Shown: positions 42,409-52,999, numbered from the stretch's first letter. The stretch: 64,000 nt of DNA from an uncultured Ardenticatenia bacterium (GCA_937127125.1 CAKZLO010000034.1:391257-455256); one strand, 5' to 3'. The notes: a model not told the origin generated them from the letters alone. Made by a program: numbers and translations.

Positions 42409-43572
42409 ATGCACTACGACTTTGATACTCCCATCGATCGGCGTCAATCCGACAGTGAGAAATGGAGCCGTTATCCCGATGATGTGCTGCCGCTTTGGGT
42501 AGCAGACATGGATTTTGTGTCGGCGGAGGCTGTGATACGGGCACTCCGGCAACGTGTGGCGCATGGTGTATTCGGCTATGCTAGCGAGCCAACAGAATTG
42601 CGGCGAGTTTTAGTCGAACGATTGCTTCGCCTCTATGAATGGCCAGTCTCAGAGGAACATCTTGTGTTCGTGCCTGGGGTGGTGGTTGGTTTCAACTTAG
42701 CCTGTCGTGCAGTAGCATCGCCCGGTGATGCTGTTTTGGTGCAGACGCCGGTCTATCCTCCCATCTTAGAAGCGCCAGGTAATGCCAACTTGCAGTGCAA
42801 GGTTGTGCCGCTAGTGCAAGGCGTGGATGGCTGTTATTACATCGATTTCGATCTATTTGAGAGAAGCATCGATGAACACACGCGCCTTTTCATTTTATGC
42901 AATCCGCATAACCCTGTAGGACGCGTTTTCAAGCGTGAAGAGCTGAAGTGCATCGCGGAGATCTGTCTACGTCACAACCTGATCATATGTTCGGATGAGA
43001 TTCACTGTGACATGGTCTTTTCTGGTCATCGTCACATTCCCATCGCTGCGATAGATCCTGCCGTCGCAATGTGCACTATTACCCTGATGGCGCCGAGCAA
43101 AACGTTCAACATTGCTGGCTTACAGTGCTCGTTTGCCGTGATCCCCAACGCTGCCCTGCGTCAACGCTTCCGGGCGGCACGCGCCGGGCTGGTGCCACAG
43201 GTGAATCTTATGGGCTTCACTGCTGCGCTGGCAGCTTATCGAGATGGACAATCTTGGCTGGACGAGGTGTTGGTCTATCTGGAGGCAAACCGTGATCTTG
43301 TCGTAGAATATGTTAACACCTGCATGAATGGGGTTAAAGTGTGTCGACCCGAGGCAACCATGTTGGCCTGGCTTGATTGTCGCAGCGCACCTGTCCAAGG
43401 AAATCCTTATCGCTTTTTCCTAGAGCGTGCTCGCGTGGCGTTAAGTGATGGCACACTGTTTGGGTTGGGCGGTGAAGGTTTTGTGCGGCTGAACTTTGGG
43501 TGCCCGCGCAGTATTCTGGTGGAGGCGCTGGAGCGTATGTGCTATGCCCTGAACGGCGCGTCAGGTCGATGA
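42409..43572 (+). CDS. PatB/MalY-type PLP aminotransferase (cystathionine beta-lyase-like)
   Basis: A 387-residue fold-type I PLP enzyme of the MalY/PatB group, which cleaves C-S bonds of cystathionine or cysteine conjugates. Features include VLPLWVADMDF near the start, FGYASEP, FVPGVVVGFNLACRA, LCNPHNPVGRVF, CSDEIHCDMVF, and the PLP lysine in MAPSKTFNIAGLQCSF. The ATG at 42409 fits the family start; there is no Shine-Dalgarno site, and a TTG six codons upstream is possible. It follows the thiamine operon, but an independent promoter exists. Confidence 0.9.
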   Translation: MHYDFDTPIDRRQSDSEKWSRYPDDVLPLWVADMDFVSAEAVIRALRQRVAHGVFGYASEPTELRRVLVERLLRLYEWPVSEEHLVFVPGVVVGFNLACRAVASPGDAVLVQTPVYPPILEAPGNANLQCKVVPLVQGVDGCYYIDFDLFERSIDEHTRLFILCNPHNPVGRVFKREELKCIAEICLRHNLIICSDEIHCDMVFSGHRHIPIAAIDPAVAMCTITLMAPSKTFNIAGLQCSFAVIPNAALRQRFRAARAGLVPQVNLMGFTAALAAYRDGQSWLDEVLVYLEANRDLVVEYVNTCMNGVKVCRPEATMLAWLDCRSAPVQGNPYRFFLERARVALSDGTLFGLGGEGFVRLNFGCPRSILVEALERMCYALNGASGR

Positions 43573-43581
43573 ATGATATTG

Positions 43582-46542
43582 CTACAACAAATCCACTGGG
43601 TCCACGTCCACACGCCAGCCGATGGGCAGCGTTACTGGACGCAAAACGTCCTCCGGGTGGTCGGCACGCACCAGGATATGCCAGCGGTAATTTCCTCCTA
43701 ACTGCTCGTAGAAACACGGGGCTGGTCCAATAACTTCTACGCCAGGTACACCCATGCGTGCGATGTGCAGCCGCAGCTGTTGCGCCATACGCTCCGCCTC
43801 GTGCTGTGCCCGTTCAGCACCGGAGCCGACGTAGATCAACCGCGCGAGCCGTTTAAAGGGTGGATAGTGGGCTTGGTAGCGGCTGCGCAGCTCATCGCGG
43901 TAGAACAGGGCATAATCATGCCGTGCGGCAGCTTGGATGAGTGCCAGCTCGGGATGGTAGGTCTGAATGATCACTCGTCCGCCCAGAGGGCTGCGTCCTG
44001 CACGGCCAGCGACTTGCATCAATAGCTGAAATGTGCGCTCGGCGGCTCGAAAATTGGGCAGGTAAAGTGCCACATCGGCGCTGATCACGCCTACTAGGGT
44101 TACACGTGGCAGATCTAACCCCTTGGCAATCATCTGAGTGCCCACCAGCACGTTGGCGCGTCCACTGATAAATTCCTGTAGAAAGGCTTCGTGACTGCCA
44201 CGCAGACGTGCACTGTCAGCGTCCCAGCGCAGTACGCGCGCTTGAGGGAATGTCTCACGTACGGCAGCTTCAACACGTTCTGTGCCGATGCCGAAATAGC
44301 GAATGCGAGTGCTGTGACACTGGGGACATTGCGCTGGGCTGATCTGTCGTCGGTTGCAATGATGGCAGATCAACAGCGTTTGCCCTTCATGATACGTGAG
44401 CGGAGTGCGGCAGCGTGCACAGCGTGCCACATAACCGCAATCGCGACACAGGACAAAAGTTGCCGTGCCACGCCGGTTGAGGAAAAGAATAACCTGCTGG
44501 CCAGCGTCCAGTGTTTGCCGCACGGCCTGTTGCAGTGCACGGCTAAAGATGGAGCGATTGCCTGCCTTGAGCTCCTCTGCCAAGTTCACCACTTGCACCC
44601 GCGGCAGGGGCAGGGTGCGCCATTCCCTTGTCTTCGACGATGTTGCTATGCTAGTAGCCGCTCGATCACGCGTTGGCCATTCATCACGGTGAGCGAGCAC
44701 ACGACGTGGCAATGTGATCAGCTGGATCTCGCCGCGTTCGGCACGACGGTAGGTGACTACGTCCGGTGTGGCACTGCCCAGAACCACAGTGGCCCCAGTC
44801 AGACGCCCCAGCTGCAACGCTACATCGCGGGCATGGTAGCGCGGCGTCCGCTCCGCCTTGTAGGCGGGTTCATGTTCTTCGTCCACCACGATCAGCCCTA
44901 GATCGCGCACTGGTGCAAACAGTGCACTGCGCGCACCTACCACCACTGGCAAGCTCCCATCGTGCACACGCTGCCATGTATCGAAACGCGCCCCCAGCGA
45001 GAGATCACTGTGCCATACAGCTACCTTTCCGGGAAAGCGTGCTGCTACACGCTGAATCGTCTGTGCGGCAAGCGCGATTTCAGGCACCAGCACGATGGCA
45101 CCCTTGCCCCTCTCCAATGCGCTGGCGATTGCTCGCAAGTATACCTCTGTTTTGCCGGAGCCGGTCACACCATGTAATAAGAATGCACGGCCAGCCGCCT
45201 CCGGCGCGCTGATCGCTTGCCAGGCTGCTTCTTGCTCTGGTGTCAGGGATGGCGGTCGTTCTAAGGCAAAGTGGCGGTCGGCCAGCGGGTCGCGCCAGCG
45301 TCGTTCTTCGTCCAGTGCTACCAGGCCAGCGGCAGCCAGGCGGCGCAATGTTTCTAGCGTAGCACCCGTTTGAACATATACCCAACCGACCCACACGCGT
45401 CCTCCTTCACGTGCCAGCAAATCGAGCACAGCAGCCATTGGGGTAGCATTGCGCAGCTCGATCACGGCATCGAACACTTCCTCCGGTTCCAGCGCCAGTG
45501 CAGCAGTAGCTGGCTCTTGCCAACGTTGCACATATCCTTTCTTTATCAAGCTGGACAAAATGGAAGCAGGGATTTCCAGTGCTTGGACGTCGTGAGGGCC
45601 AGGATGTTCTCCTAGAAAAGCCATGGCTTTATGCTGGGAAGGTGCTCTTTTCAACTCCTGCAATGCTGTCTGTAGTGCTTCGCTCCTAAGAGGCGTGGCA
45701 ATTAACGTGCGTGTTGGGTTGAATTGGATATAGCCGCGCACGGCTAGCTCCCGTACTACCCCTTCTCCGCAATCTACTGCTTTGAGCACTTCATCCAGCG
45801 TGGGCAGCGGGTCATCCGAGGCTGCCAAGTACAGGAGCACATCAGCCTGCTTAGAGGGACGACCTAAGTGGATCACGGTGGTCATTGCTTCCTCAGGTGT
45901 GACGATCAGCTCTACTGTGCGATCCAAGTGTGCCGTCACACGTGGTGGCGCCAGCCGATGCGAAAGACGCACCGCTCCAATGTCAACCAGAAGTTTGAGA
46001 GCGGAGGGATCCAACTCAGATGTCGGGGTGACACCACGACGTTGCAGGTAGAGGTACAGAGCAGCTGCGCGCGCGTCGATATCAGGGGGCAACGTTTTGT
46101 CTGGGACAGCTTCTGCCACCTGTTGAGAAGAACGACGGACACCGGGTGGCAGAAACAGCCAGATACACTCGCTGAGTGGGGCGAGGTAATAGTGGCTGAG
46201 CCAACGCGCCAATTTCAGCTGTATTTCATTTAGCGCTAGTGAGCGATCAAGCAGGGTGGTAATGGGACGTACAGCGACGCCCTCAGGCGCTGTCTCGCGC
46301 AGGTTTATGATCACGCCCTGCAGCGTTTCATTGCGGAAGGGGACCTCCACTAGCTGCCCAGGCATCACCTGATCACAAAGCTCTTTTGGGACCAGGTAAG
46401 TGAACGTGCGCAGCAACGCATCCTCGGCATAAGGTTCATCCGTTGCCGGTGGTTGTATCTGCCGTGTCAGCGGGCGGCGCACAAGTGGGCGATTGATAAC
46501 AATTTCGGCGTAAAGAGGGCGCGAGATGGCGTCTCCGGTCAA
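43582..46542 (-). CDS. priA: Primosomal protein N' (replication restart helicase), enlarged
   Basis: A 986-residue PriA; common PriA is about 730. It reloads the replisome at stalled forks. The N-terminal DNA-binding domain has TFTYLVPKEL and MPGQLVEVPF. Walker A is LLHGVTGSGKTEVYLRAI and Walker B VVDEEHEPAYK. The eight zinc cysteines lie in two sets beginning LCRDCGYVARCARC and ICHHCNRR...QCPQCHS. GTQMIAKGLDLPRVTLVGV and QVAGRAGRS complete the helicase. The extra ~230 residues lie between the N-terminal domain and Walker A, with winged-helix-like segments. It starts at TTG 46542, overlapping the MEMO stop by 4 nt, with AGGAG upstream. Confidence 0.95.
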   Translation of the reverse strand: MTGDAISRPLYAEIVINRPLVRRPLTRQIQPPATDEPYAEDALLRTFTYLVPKELCDQVMPGQLVEVPFRNETLQGVIINLRETAPEGVAVRPITTLLDRSLALNEIQLKLARWLSHYYLAPLSECIWLFLPPGVRRSSQQVAEAVPDKTLPPDIDARAAALYLYLQRRGVTPTSELDPSALKLLVDIGAVRLSHRLAPPRVTAHLDRTVELIVTPEEAMTTVIHLGRPSKQADVLLYLAASDDPLPTLDEVLKAVDCGEGVVRELAVRGYIQFNPTRTLIATPLRSEALQTALQELKRAPSQHKAMAFLGEHPGPHDVQALEIPASILSSLIKKGYVQRWQEPATAALALEPEEVFDAVIELRNATPMAAVLDLLAREGGRVWVGWVYVQTGATLETLRRLAAAGLVALDEERRWRDPLADRHFALERPPSLTPEQEAAWQAISAPEAAGRAFLLHGVTGSGKTEVYLRAIASALERGKGAIVLVPEIALAAQTIQRVAARFPGKVAVWHSDLSLGARFDTWQRVHDGSLPVVVGARSALFAPVRDLGLIVVDEEHEPAYKAERTPRYHARDVALQLGRLTGATVVLGSATPDVVTYRRAERGEIQLITLPRRVLAHRDEWPTRDRAATSIATSSKTREWRTLPLPRVQVVNLAEELKAGNRSIFSRALQQAVRQTLDAGQQVILFLNRRGTATFVLCRDCGYVARCARCRTPLTYHEGQTLLICHHCNRRQISPAQCPQCHSTRIRYFGIGTERVEAAVRETFPQARVLRWDADSARLRGSHEAFLQEFISGRANVLVGTQMIAKGLDLPRVTLVGVISADVALYLPNFRAAERTFQLLMQVAGRAGRSPLGGRVIIQTYHPELALIQAAARHDYALFYRDELRSRYQAHYPPFKRLARLIYVGSGAERAQHEAERMAQQLRLHIARMGVPGVEVIGPAPCFYEQLGGNYRWHILVRADHPEDVLRPVTLPIGWRVDVDPVDLL

Positions 46543-47381
46543 GTGCTCCTGCCCTTAGGACGGGTTAGAACCACGGCAGCGTAACCTACCACCTGTGCTC
46601 GATCTGGCCAGACGTCACCCGAGGTGGCATACTTCACCAGCTGGGCGTGCTCTGCGCCCAGCTCTCGCGCAGCGAACATCATCGCTGCGACTGGTCCTCC
46701 TCCGCATGCGTGTGCCTGGTCGCGTGACAAAGCCATACACAGTCCTTCAGGGTCGAATGAAAGGATATACTGCAAGGTGTTGTGGTCGAGCTCACGTGCT
46801 ACTGCCTCGGGGTGGTAATGTGACAGGTCGGTACTTGCGACCAGCAATGCACGTTTCTCCCGTACCAGTTGAGCGACCGCTGTGCCCAATTCTCGGCATA
46901 CGGATGGCGACTGGCTGCCCATCATCACTGGGAGCAGGCGGAAGCTGGGTAATGCTACTTGAAGGAAGGGAAGCTGAACTTCCAGAGAATGCTCCCGGTC
47001 GTGGCGGATACGTCGCATCGTCACGAAATGACCCAACTCTGCAACTAAACCCATGTCCACTGACACATCGCCGAGCGGGGTGTGCCAAGCCGAATAGTCG
47101 GGCACAGCTAGTCCTCCCATCGTGGCGCCGGTGTGATCTGGTCCAATCAACACCACCAGGTCATAGGTACCGTCACGCACTTGACGATACCCAGCACCAG
47201 CGACATGGCCGGAGAAATAATAACCCGCGTGAGGTGCGATCAGGCCAATCACCTCGCCTGGCAGGTCAAGCGTCTTAGCGCTCTCGATGTAGCTGTTGAC
47301 CTCGCGTCGCAGCTCAGCGCCAGAGGCAGGATACCAACGGTCATCGGCACACACGGCGGGTCGAGTTCTCTGTTCTGTCAT
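46539..47381 (-). CDS. MEMO family protein (AmmeMemoRadiSam system protein B)
   Basis: A 280-residue MEMO1-fold protein. VIGLIAPHAGYYFSGHVAGA has the first His; LIGPDHTGA and SLEVQLPFLQ, then LLVASTDLSHYHP, hold the other conserved His/Asp residues that line the pocket. In many genomes MEMO forms a set with AMMECR1 and a radical SAM protein, but neither is in the window. ATG 47381 has GGGAGG 8 nt upstream. It is translationally coupled to priA downstream through an overlapping TTGA. Confidence 0.92.
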   Translation of the reverse strand: MTEQRTRPAVCADDRWYPASGAELRREVNSYIESAKTLDLPGEVIGLIAPHAGYYFSGHVAGAGYRQVRDGTYDLVVLIGPDHTGATMGGLAVPDYSAWHTPLGDVSVDMGLVAELGHFVTMRRIRHDREHSLEVQLPFLQVALPSFRLLPVMMGSQSPSVCRELGTAVAQLVREKRALLVASTDLSHYHPEAVARELDHNTLQYILSFDPEGLCMALSRDQAHACGGGPVAAMMFAARELGAEHAQLVKYATSGDVWPDRAQVVGYAAVVLTRPKGRST

Positions 47382-47461
47382 CAAAACCACCTCCCGCTAA
47401 CCATTTCCCTTACCGCTGCACTGTAGATCCAGAAACATCTATCTGCTGCGTCTCTCCGCAG

Positions 47462-48352
47462 TCACTTCTGTTTGGCGCTGACTCGGAATAGCACTGCCTG
47501 TGCGGCATCGCGCACTGCCTTGCCTTTTGCAAGCTCTGCTAGGTTGTTGACCGCTTCCTTGCCACTTTGCAGGATGCCAATCAGCGAATGGGCTGGCCCT
47601 GGCCCAGCGCCGATGATCAAACCAGTGACCAGCATATCAAGAATGCGTGGCATCGGGATGCCGAGCACGCGGAACATTCCTAGATCACCAATAACTGCTA
47701 CTACCAGCCCTGCCAACAGGCCGACCCAGATGGAAAGTGCTCGCTTCCAGGCGCGGTATTCGGGGGCACTGGTCCAACTGCGCAGACGAGCCTCTGCCTT
47801 TGCCAGACGTTCCTCAGCTTCTTGCAATGCCTGGATTGAGGCAGGGGTCAGCGTCACCGCAGCAGCCTCTGCGGCTGCTGCAGCGGCTTCATAAGCTTCT
47901 TGGTACTCGCGACCGATCCAGTCAAGTGTCTCCCGTGGCGCTGCCAATATCTCGGCGGTACACCGTGTCGTCTGCTCGAACCAATCGAAGGCGGTCTCTA
48001 GCAAGCGCTCGATCGCCACGGAGACTGCTACTAATGGCGCCAGTACGACGGCGACATCACCTACCTGTTGCACCACAGGTGGGATGGTGAACAACCACAG
48101 GAGGCCGCCACTTTCGCCAAGCGAACGCAACACAGCCAGCACAACACCCACCGACAGCAATGCAGCGAACAGCACTCGAATGTCGAGTGTCCACTTGCGA
48201 CCCATCAGCTGACGTGCCATATTCTGCCTGCGCCGCACAGCTTCTGCCGCTGTGATCTTGCCCTCGGTCAGCATTGCATCGAGTCTCGCCAGCTGGTTGC
48301 GCACCGCACCGACCTGCGCGGTACGCTGCATCGAAGAGTTTGGGATGGACAT
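47462..48352 (-). CDS. Membrane protein with Ala-rich coiled coil, unknown function
   Basis: A 296-residue protein I do not recognise. A short helical hairpin comes first (LARLDAMLTEGKITAAEAVR), then two helices (VLFAALLSVGVVLAVLRSL; VAVVLAPLVAVSVAIERLLE), an Ala/Glu-rich coiled coil (~150-200), and two more hydrophobic stretches, the last with LVTGLIIGAGPGPAHSLIGI. The start has AAAGGGGG 5 nt before the ATG. It stands alone. Confidence 0.78.
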   Translation of the reverse strand: MSIPNSSMQRTAQVGAVRNQLARLDAMLTEGKITAAEAVRRRQNMARQLMGRKWTLDIRVLFAALLSVGVVLAVLRSLGESGGLLWLFTIPPVVQQVGDVAVVLAPLVAVSVAIERLLETAFDWFEQTTRCTAEILAAPRETLDWIGREYQEAYEAAAAAAEAAAVTLTPASIQALQEAEERLAKAEARLRSWTSAPEYRAWKRALSIWVGLLAGLVVAVIGDLGMFRVLGIPMPRILDMLVTGLIIGAGPGPAHSLIGILQSGKEAVNNLAELAKGKAVRDAAQAVLFRVSAKQK

Positions 48353-48450
48353 AGTCGCCCCCTTTCATTAGTGTAGCTTCAGAAGAGATTGGATCGAAAG
48401 ACCACTGGCACAATTCTTCACAACCCATGTTAACACAAAAGATGCACATC

Positions 48451-48658
48451 TGAAAGAGATAATGTTGTGCTGGGACAACCAAAAGACCCTGATGAGGATG
48501 TTCAACATCTTGGGACATCTACGAGGGATGAAGTTATGCAAATCCTCACTTTGGAGGGTATGCAGGATAAGAGAGCTGCTTCCTATCTAGGACCTAGGAG
48601 GATGTAACGCTACAGTCAAAAACGGGGGTCGAACTGACAAATACTAATAGATCAGGTA
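48451..48658 (+). pseudogene. Decayed 3' end of a 23S rRNA gene
   Basis: At 48634-48653 the sequence CTGACAAATACTAATAGATC differs by about one base from the common last helix of bacterial 23S rRNA (CTGACCAATACTAATAGATC). Upstream, in the right order but loosely spaced, come AAGAGATAA with GTGCTG (48454 on), GATGAGG (~48490), and CTATCTAGG...GGAGG-TGTAACGC (~48583-48610), which correspond to the last ~190 nt of the molecule. The rest of the gene is absent and no 5S follows. The gap from 48353 to 48707 holds no gene otherwise. Confidence 0.5.
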
Positions 48659-48707
48659 ACTTCGTAGGAGCAATTTCGAAGCATTGTGCTTATCTCGGCT
48701 AACAGTG

Positions 48708-50258
48708 CTAAGGAGAAGGGTTCCCTGCTGAGCGAACAGACCGGCCAGGTGTGGCATCCACTCGCGCGCGTATCCATTCCCACGCCTGTGCGCGCGTAGT
48801 CACCTCTCCTGCCGCCTGCGCTTCCTGCAGGTCGCGCAATAAGGTGCCAATCAATGGCCCAGGAGATAATCCCAATTGATCAACAATCTCACCGCCGCTG
48901 AGCAAGGGTGGCGGCGAGACAATCTCGCCTCGCCGCTCAAAGTAAGCCTCTAGCAGCTGCCCGACAACTATAGACACTTTGTCTGAGTCTTCGCGGGCTT
49001 CCGGCCTATCGGCTGTCGCATTCTCGGCCAGAGCGAGCAACGCGATACTTACTCCGACCTCGCCTACATCGCGGAAGAAACGATGCAGTGCACGTCGGCT
49101 TACGGTTACCTCCCGTGCCAATAGCAGTGGACGGAGATGCCAGCGCACTATGGACGCCACCCATTCATTCACTGGACGAGAGAAATGCAGGCGCGCCAAA
49201 ACCTTTCTTGCCAGTTGAGATCCCACCTTCTCATGGTCAAAGTAGTGGATGTTGCCATCTTCGTGGCGTCCGAACGTGGATGGCTTGCCAATGTCGTGCA
49301 ATAGTGCGGCCAAAATCAACAACACGCGACGGTCGTAGCCATCTCCAACCAATGTGGCCAGATGTTGTATGATGTGCTCGTAATAAGGTAGGACTGTATC
49401 TGGCAGGGCATGGTTACCCTCAAGCAAGTTGTATAGCGCCTGTGTTACCTGTATTGAGTGGGCAAAACAGTCCTTTGTACTGCCGGGCTGGGGTAAACCT
49501 TTCAAAGTGTTCAGTTCAGGTAGGATGACATCCAGCAGGCCGAATGTATCCATTTGCTTCAGCGATGTGGCTGGATTTGGCAGAGAGAGGATTTTCATGA
49601 GCTCATCGCGCACTCGTTCTGAGGAGATCCTACTGAGCAGAGGAGCTGCAGCGTGGATCAAAGCAGCAGTGTGTGGATCAATGCGAAAGCCGAATTGAGC
49701 GCATAGGCGCACCGCGCGTAGCGCGCGTACTGCGTCATCGGATAGCGCGTATTCTGAAGTAGCACGCAGTCGGCCAGCACGCAGATCGTCTATTCCGCCA
49801 AGTGGATCCAGCACCGTCAGTGGATGTTGGGTGAGGTCTACTGCCATCGCATTGACGCAAAAATCGCGGCGTGCAAGGTCCTCCCAGAGTGTTATCCCCT
49901 GATAGGCTGCCACATCAATCACACGCCAGTCTGGTCGGCCTACTGTGCCAAATACGACACGCCCTACGTCGCGTTCGTGATCCAGGACATAAAAAGCGGC
50001 ACCAAATTCATTCGCCAAACAGCGTGCTAGGGAGATACCCCCACGTGGCACCAATAGGTCAAAATCGTAGGTCTGAGCTGGCACTGTTAGATCAGCTTTC
50101 AGGTCGGGCAGACTGCGCAATAAGCCATCGCGGATCGCCCCACCTACCAGAAAGCATGGTTGCGTTACCAGAGGCAACCAATGCAATAGTTTTTCGATCA
50201 GGGGGTCGCCGTTCGATCCACTTAAGCACTTGGCAGAAGCAAACACGTGTGGGGTCAA
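48708..50258 (-). CDS. CCA tRNA nucleotidyltransferase / poly(A) polymerase family with HD domain
   Basis: A 516-residue class II nucleotidyltransferase. [12 protein letters not shown] and the metal-binding TYDFDLLV give the head; [14 protein letters not shown] and [18 protein letters not shown] follow, then [20 protein letters not shown]. The HD phosphohydrolase domain has [14 protein letters not shown] and a later [14 protein letters not shown]. It adds or repairs the tRNA CCA end. The start is TTG 50258, 8 nt after an AAGG at the sucD stop. It is third in the sucC-sucD unit, which is unusual company. Confidence 0.9.
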   Translation of the reverse strand: MTPHVFASAKCLSGSNGDPLIEKLLHWLPLVTQPCFLVGGAIRDGLLRSLPDLKADLTVPAQTYDFDLLVPRGGISLARCLANEFGAAFYVLDHERDVGRVVFGTVGRPDWRVIDVAAYQGITLWEDLARRDFCVNAMAVDLTQHPLTVLDPLGGIDDLRAGRLRATSEYALSDDAVRALRAVRLCAQFGFRIDPHTAALIHAAAPLLSRISSERVRDELMKILSLPNPATSLKQMDTFGLLDVILPELNTLKGLPQPGSTKDCFAHSIQVTQALYNLLEGNHALPDTVLPYYEHIIQHLATLVGDGYDRRVLLILAALLHDIGKPSTFGRHEDGNIHYFDHEKVGSQLARKVLARLHFSRPVNEWVASIVRWHLRPLLLAREVTVSRRALHRFFRDVGEVGVSIALLALAENATADRPEAREDSDKVSIVVGQLLEAYFERRGEIVSPPPLLSGGEIVDQLGLSPGPLIGTLLRDLQEAQAAGEVTTRAQAWEWIRARVDATPGRSVRSAGNPSP

Positions 50259-50268
50259 GATCGGAACC

Positions 50269-51135
50269 TTAGAGACGTTCTGCTACCAAATCAGCCACCT
50301 CAGCAGGGTGACGCGCCACGCGAATACCCACCGCCTCCAACGCTGCGATCTTCTCCTGAGCAGTCCCCTCACCCCCTTCTATGATTGCGCCAGCATGGCC
50401 CATACGTTGGCCCGGTGGCGCCGTACGACCGGCAATGAAAGCGGTTACCGGCTTGCTCACTTCGCTGGCGATGAAACGCGCGGCTTGTTCCTCGTCGGTG
50501 CCCCCGATTTCACCGATCAGCACAATGGACTGGGTAGCAGGATCATTCTCAAACATGCGCAGCACATCCACAAATGACGTGCCAATGATGGGATCGCCCC
50601 CAATACCCACCGCGGTGGACTGACCCAGGCCGCGGTCGGTGAGCGCTTTTACCACTTCATAGGTCAGCGTGCCACTGCGCGAGACAATCCCCACTGGTCC
50701 CGGTGTGTGGATGTGCCCAGGCATAATGCCCACCTTAGCCTGACCCGGCGTGATAACACCAGGACAATTAGGACCGATCAGACGAGCATCCGTGTCCTCC
50801 AAGAATTGGCACGCGCGCATCATGTCCAACACTGGAATACCCTCTGTAATGCATACGATCAGCTCAATGCCTGCATCTGCTGCTTCCATGATAGCGTCGG
50901 CCGCAAAGGGAGCAGGCACATAGATGATCGATGTATTGGCACCGGTAGTTTGTACCGCCTCGCGCACGGTGTCGAACACGGGCACCCCATGTACCCATTC
51001 TCCACCTTTTCCTGGGGTGACCCCGGCAACCACTTGTGTGCCGTAGTCTAGCATCAGGCGCGTGTGGAAGCTGCCCTCATTACCCGTGATGCCTTGCACC
51101 ACTAACCGTGTTTCTCTATTTACCAGGATGCTCAT
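50269..51135 (-). CDS. sucD: Succinyl-CoA synthetase alpha subunit
   Basis: A 288-residue subunit of the TCA-cycle ligase that makes succinate from succinyl-CoA with NTP formation. The N-terminal CoA-binding fold shows [10 protein letters not shown] and [19 protein letters not shown] follows; the phosphorylated histidine is H247 in [16 protein letters not shown] lies 10 nt before the ATG. sucC lies 152 nt upstream on the same strand. Confidence 0.97.
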   Translation of the reverse strand: MSILVNRETRLVVQGITGNEGSFHTRLMLDYGTQVVAGVTPGKGGEWVHGVPVFDTVREAVQTTGANTSIIYVPAPFAADAIMEAADAGIELIVCITEGIPVLDMMRACQFLEDTDARLIGPNCPGVITPGQAKVGIMPGHIHTPGPVGIVSRSGTLTYEVVKALTDRGLGQSTAVGIGGDPIIGTSFVDVLRMFENDPATQSIVLIGEIGGTDEEQAARFIASEVSKPVTAFIAGRTAPPGQRMGHAGAIIEGGEGTAQEKIAALEAVGIRVARHPAEVADLVAERL

Positions 51136-51287
51136 ACAGTATCATCCTCAGTGCATTCGAATGCGGTTATGCTTAACTATAGCCACAATACTGGCGACCG
51201 CTGCCAAGAGGCTCGAGGCAGGTATGGGAACGGAGCTGGTTTCCTGGAATCATGCACAACTGCGCGAGCTCACGAGAAATAGTTTGG

Positions 51288-52445
51288 CTATGGGCGTTGC
51301 ATTTGGCTCTGACCGCTGGCCAGCTCCACCGCTTTTTGGGCGGCTTCAATCAACGAGGTGGCATTGATGACATTGGCAGCGGCCAAGAGCTGTCGGCCTT
51401 GCTCTTCATTGGCACCTACTAAGCGTACCACCATAGGTGGCACGGGTGTCGATGCCTCCTCCATCGCTGCGAGGAGACCACGCGCCACTTCGTCACAACG
51501 CGTGATTCCCCCGAAGATGTTAATGAGAATTACCTTTACGTCAGAATCGGCCAGAATGATGTGCAATGCGGCAGCCACTTTGTTTGCTCTGGCTCCACCG
51601 CCGATGTCCAGAAAGTTGGCTGGGCGGCCGCCGTACAAGTCCACAAGGTCCATTGTTGCCATAGCCAGGCCAGCACCATTGACCATACAGCCGATGTCGC
51701 CGTCCAGTTTGACATAGGACAGATCAGCTTGACGTGCCTGGCGCTGCGCTTCGGTTTCGCCTTGCAAATCGCGCATCTCGTTCAGCTCCAAATGGCGGAA
51801 CAAAGCGTTATCATCCAGTGTGATCTTACCGTCCAAGGCGATCAACTGCCCCTCTGAAGTAATTGCCAAGGGATTAATCTCGGCCAGGGTGGCATCATTT
51901 TCGACAAACACGCGCCACAGACCACGTGCAATGGCCGTAAAGGGGCGAATGAGACCGCCGTGCAATCCCAGTTCGAAAGCCAGATTACGTGCTTGGTAGT
52001 CCATCAGACCGCGCAGAGGGTCAATTGGTAGCCGGAATATCATTTCTGGCCTGTTTTTGGCAAGTTCCTCGATCTCAATACCTCCTTGAGCTGAAACAAT
52101 CATTATCGGCTTGCGGTGAGTGCGATCAACAACAATGCCCATATACATTTCCTGGGCGATGTCGGTGGCTTGCTCAATCAGCACTTTGTAGACTTTCAGA
52201 CCTTTGATAAACATACCGATGATCTGGCGGGCTGCTTCTTCTGTTTCCTCGGCATCTTTGGCCAACTTGATGCCACCAGCTTTGCCGCGTCCACCCGTCA
52301 GCACCTGTGCTTTGACAACCACTGGCCCACCTAACAGGTGAGCCACCTGACGCGCTTCTGCAGGGGTCGTGGCCACGTTGCCTTGTGGCACTGGCAACCC
52401 ATAGCGAGCAAAAATCCTCTTCGATTGATATTCATGCAGCTTCAC
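51288..52445 (-). CDS. sucC: Succinyl-CoA synthetase beta subunit
   Basis: A 385-residue ATP-grasp subunit. [20 protein letters not shown] is the standard start; [20 protein letters not shown] and the nucleotide site follow; the C-terminal domain has LDIGGGA and [16 protein letters not shown], which grips the phosphohistidine of the alpha subunit. Start GTG 52445, with GGAG 6 nt upstream. It is the first gene of sucC-sucD-cca, with its own promoter at 52500-52528. Confidence 0.97.
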   Translation of the reverse strand: MKLHEYQSKRIFARYGLPVPQGNVATTPAEARQVAHLLGGPVVVKAQVLTGGRGKAGGIKLAKDAEETEEAARQIIGMFIKGLKVYKVLIEQATDIAQEMYMGIVVDRTHRKPIMIVSAQGGIEIEELAKNRPEMIFRLPIDPLRGLMDYQARNLAFELGLHGGLIRPFTAIARGLWRVFVENDATLAEINPLAITSEGQLIALDGKITLDDNALFRHLELNEMRDLQGETEAQRQARQADLSYVKLDGDIGCMVNGAGLAMATMDLVDLYGGRPANFLDIGGGARANKVAAALHIILADSDVKVILINIFGGITRCDEVARGLLAAMEEASTPVPPMVVRLVGANEEQGRQLLAAANVINATSLIEAAQKAVELASGQSQMQRP

Positions 52446-52499
52446 TGCAGGCTCCGTACATCTATGGTGTGGGTGATACTAGAGGTTCCGTTGTGGGCG

Positions 52500-52528
52500 A
52501 TTATACTCTTCGTGTTGCTGTCTGACAA
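52500..52528 (-). promoter_or_regulatory. Promoter of the sucCD operon
   Basis: On the minus strand TTGTCA, 17 nt, TATAAT, about 55 nt before the sucC GTG. Confidence 0.65.
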
Positions 52529-52546
52529 TCTTGCCCAAGAAAAGGG

Positions 52547-52579
52547 GAGAGACCGACTGCTGCCGTCAGTCGGTCTCTC
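52547..52579 (-). terminator. 13-bp hairpin, probable terminator upstream of sucC
   Basis: GAGAGACCGACTG (52547-52559) pairs with CAGTCGGTCTCTC (52567-52579), 7-nt loop. On the minus strand it is followed by CCCTTTTCTT, an imperfect T-run. It separates the sucC promoter from the gene ending at 53000. Confidence 0.6.
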
Positions 52580-52999
52580 AGAGGAGGAGAAGAGGAGATT
52601 ACTTTTATCGATTGTTTTTGGGTTATACCAGCTGCCTTTGTACCCCTAGGAAGGGAATAGCTGATAACTTTTTATCAAGCTTATAATAGCACAACTAGCG
52701 ATTCATTACCATACGCCTACCCTACGAATAGCATACGCCTGACCATCTCTTCTTCAACTGGTGCGACCGAAAGGGCTTTTAGAGCATTTGCCAATCGGGT
52801 GCGCAGGTTATGTTATACCCACAGACCGCTCCAGCTCTATTGGGCTATGCTGCACATGGTTGTACCGTTTTCTTATGATTCACCACCTCAGTTGCAGATT
52901 CTTGTTCTACCATTTAGTCTCTCGATGCAGTAGGCTTTGTCAGTACAATCGAAGTACAATGGATAGTAAGTTAACATAATATATGAGTTCTTATACTTT
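52580..52999. other. Gap without a supported gene
   Basis: AT-richer than its neighbours, with no convincing frame. AGTACAAT occurs twice near 52950. I see no clear -35 element for it, no tRNA and no other strong hairpin. Confidence 0.5.

Noticed and set aside
44191-44901. A 236-codon plus-strand open frame
   Set aside because: It is antisense to the zinc and helicase motifs of priA.
52940-52965. Two AGTACAAT boxes as a promoter
   Set aside because: No -35 hexamer stands at 16-18 nt from either box and no gene follows on that strand.
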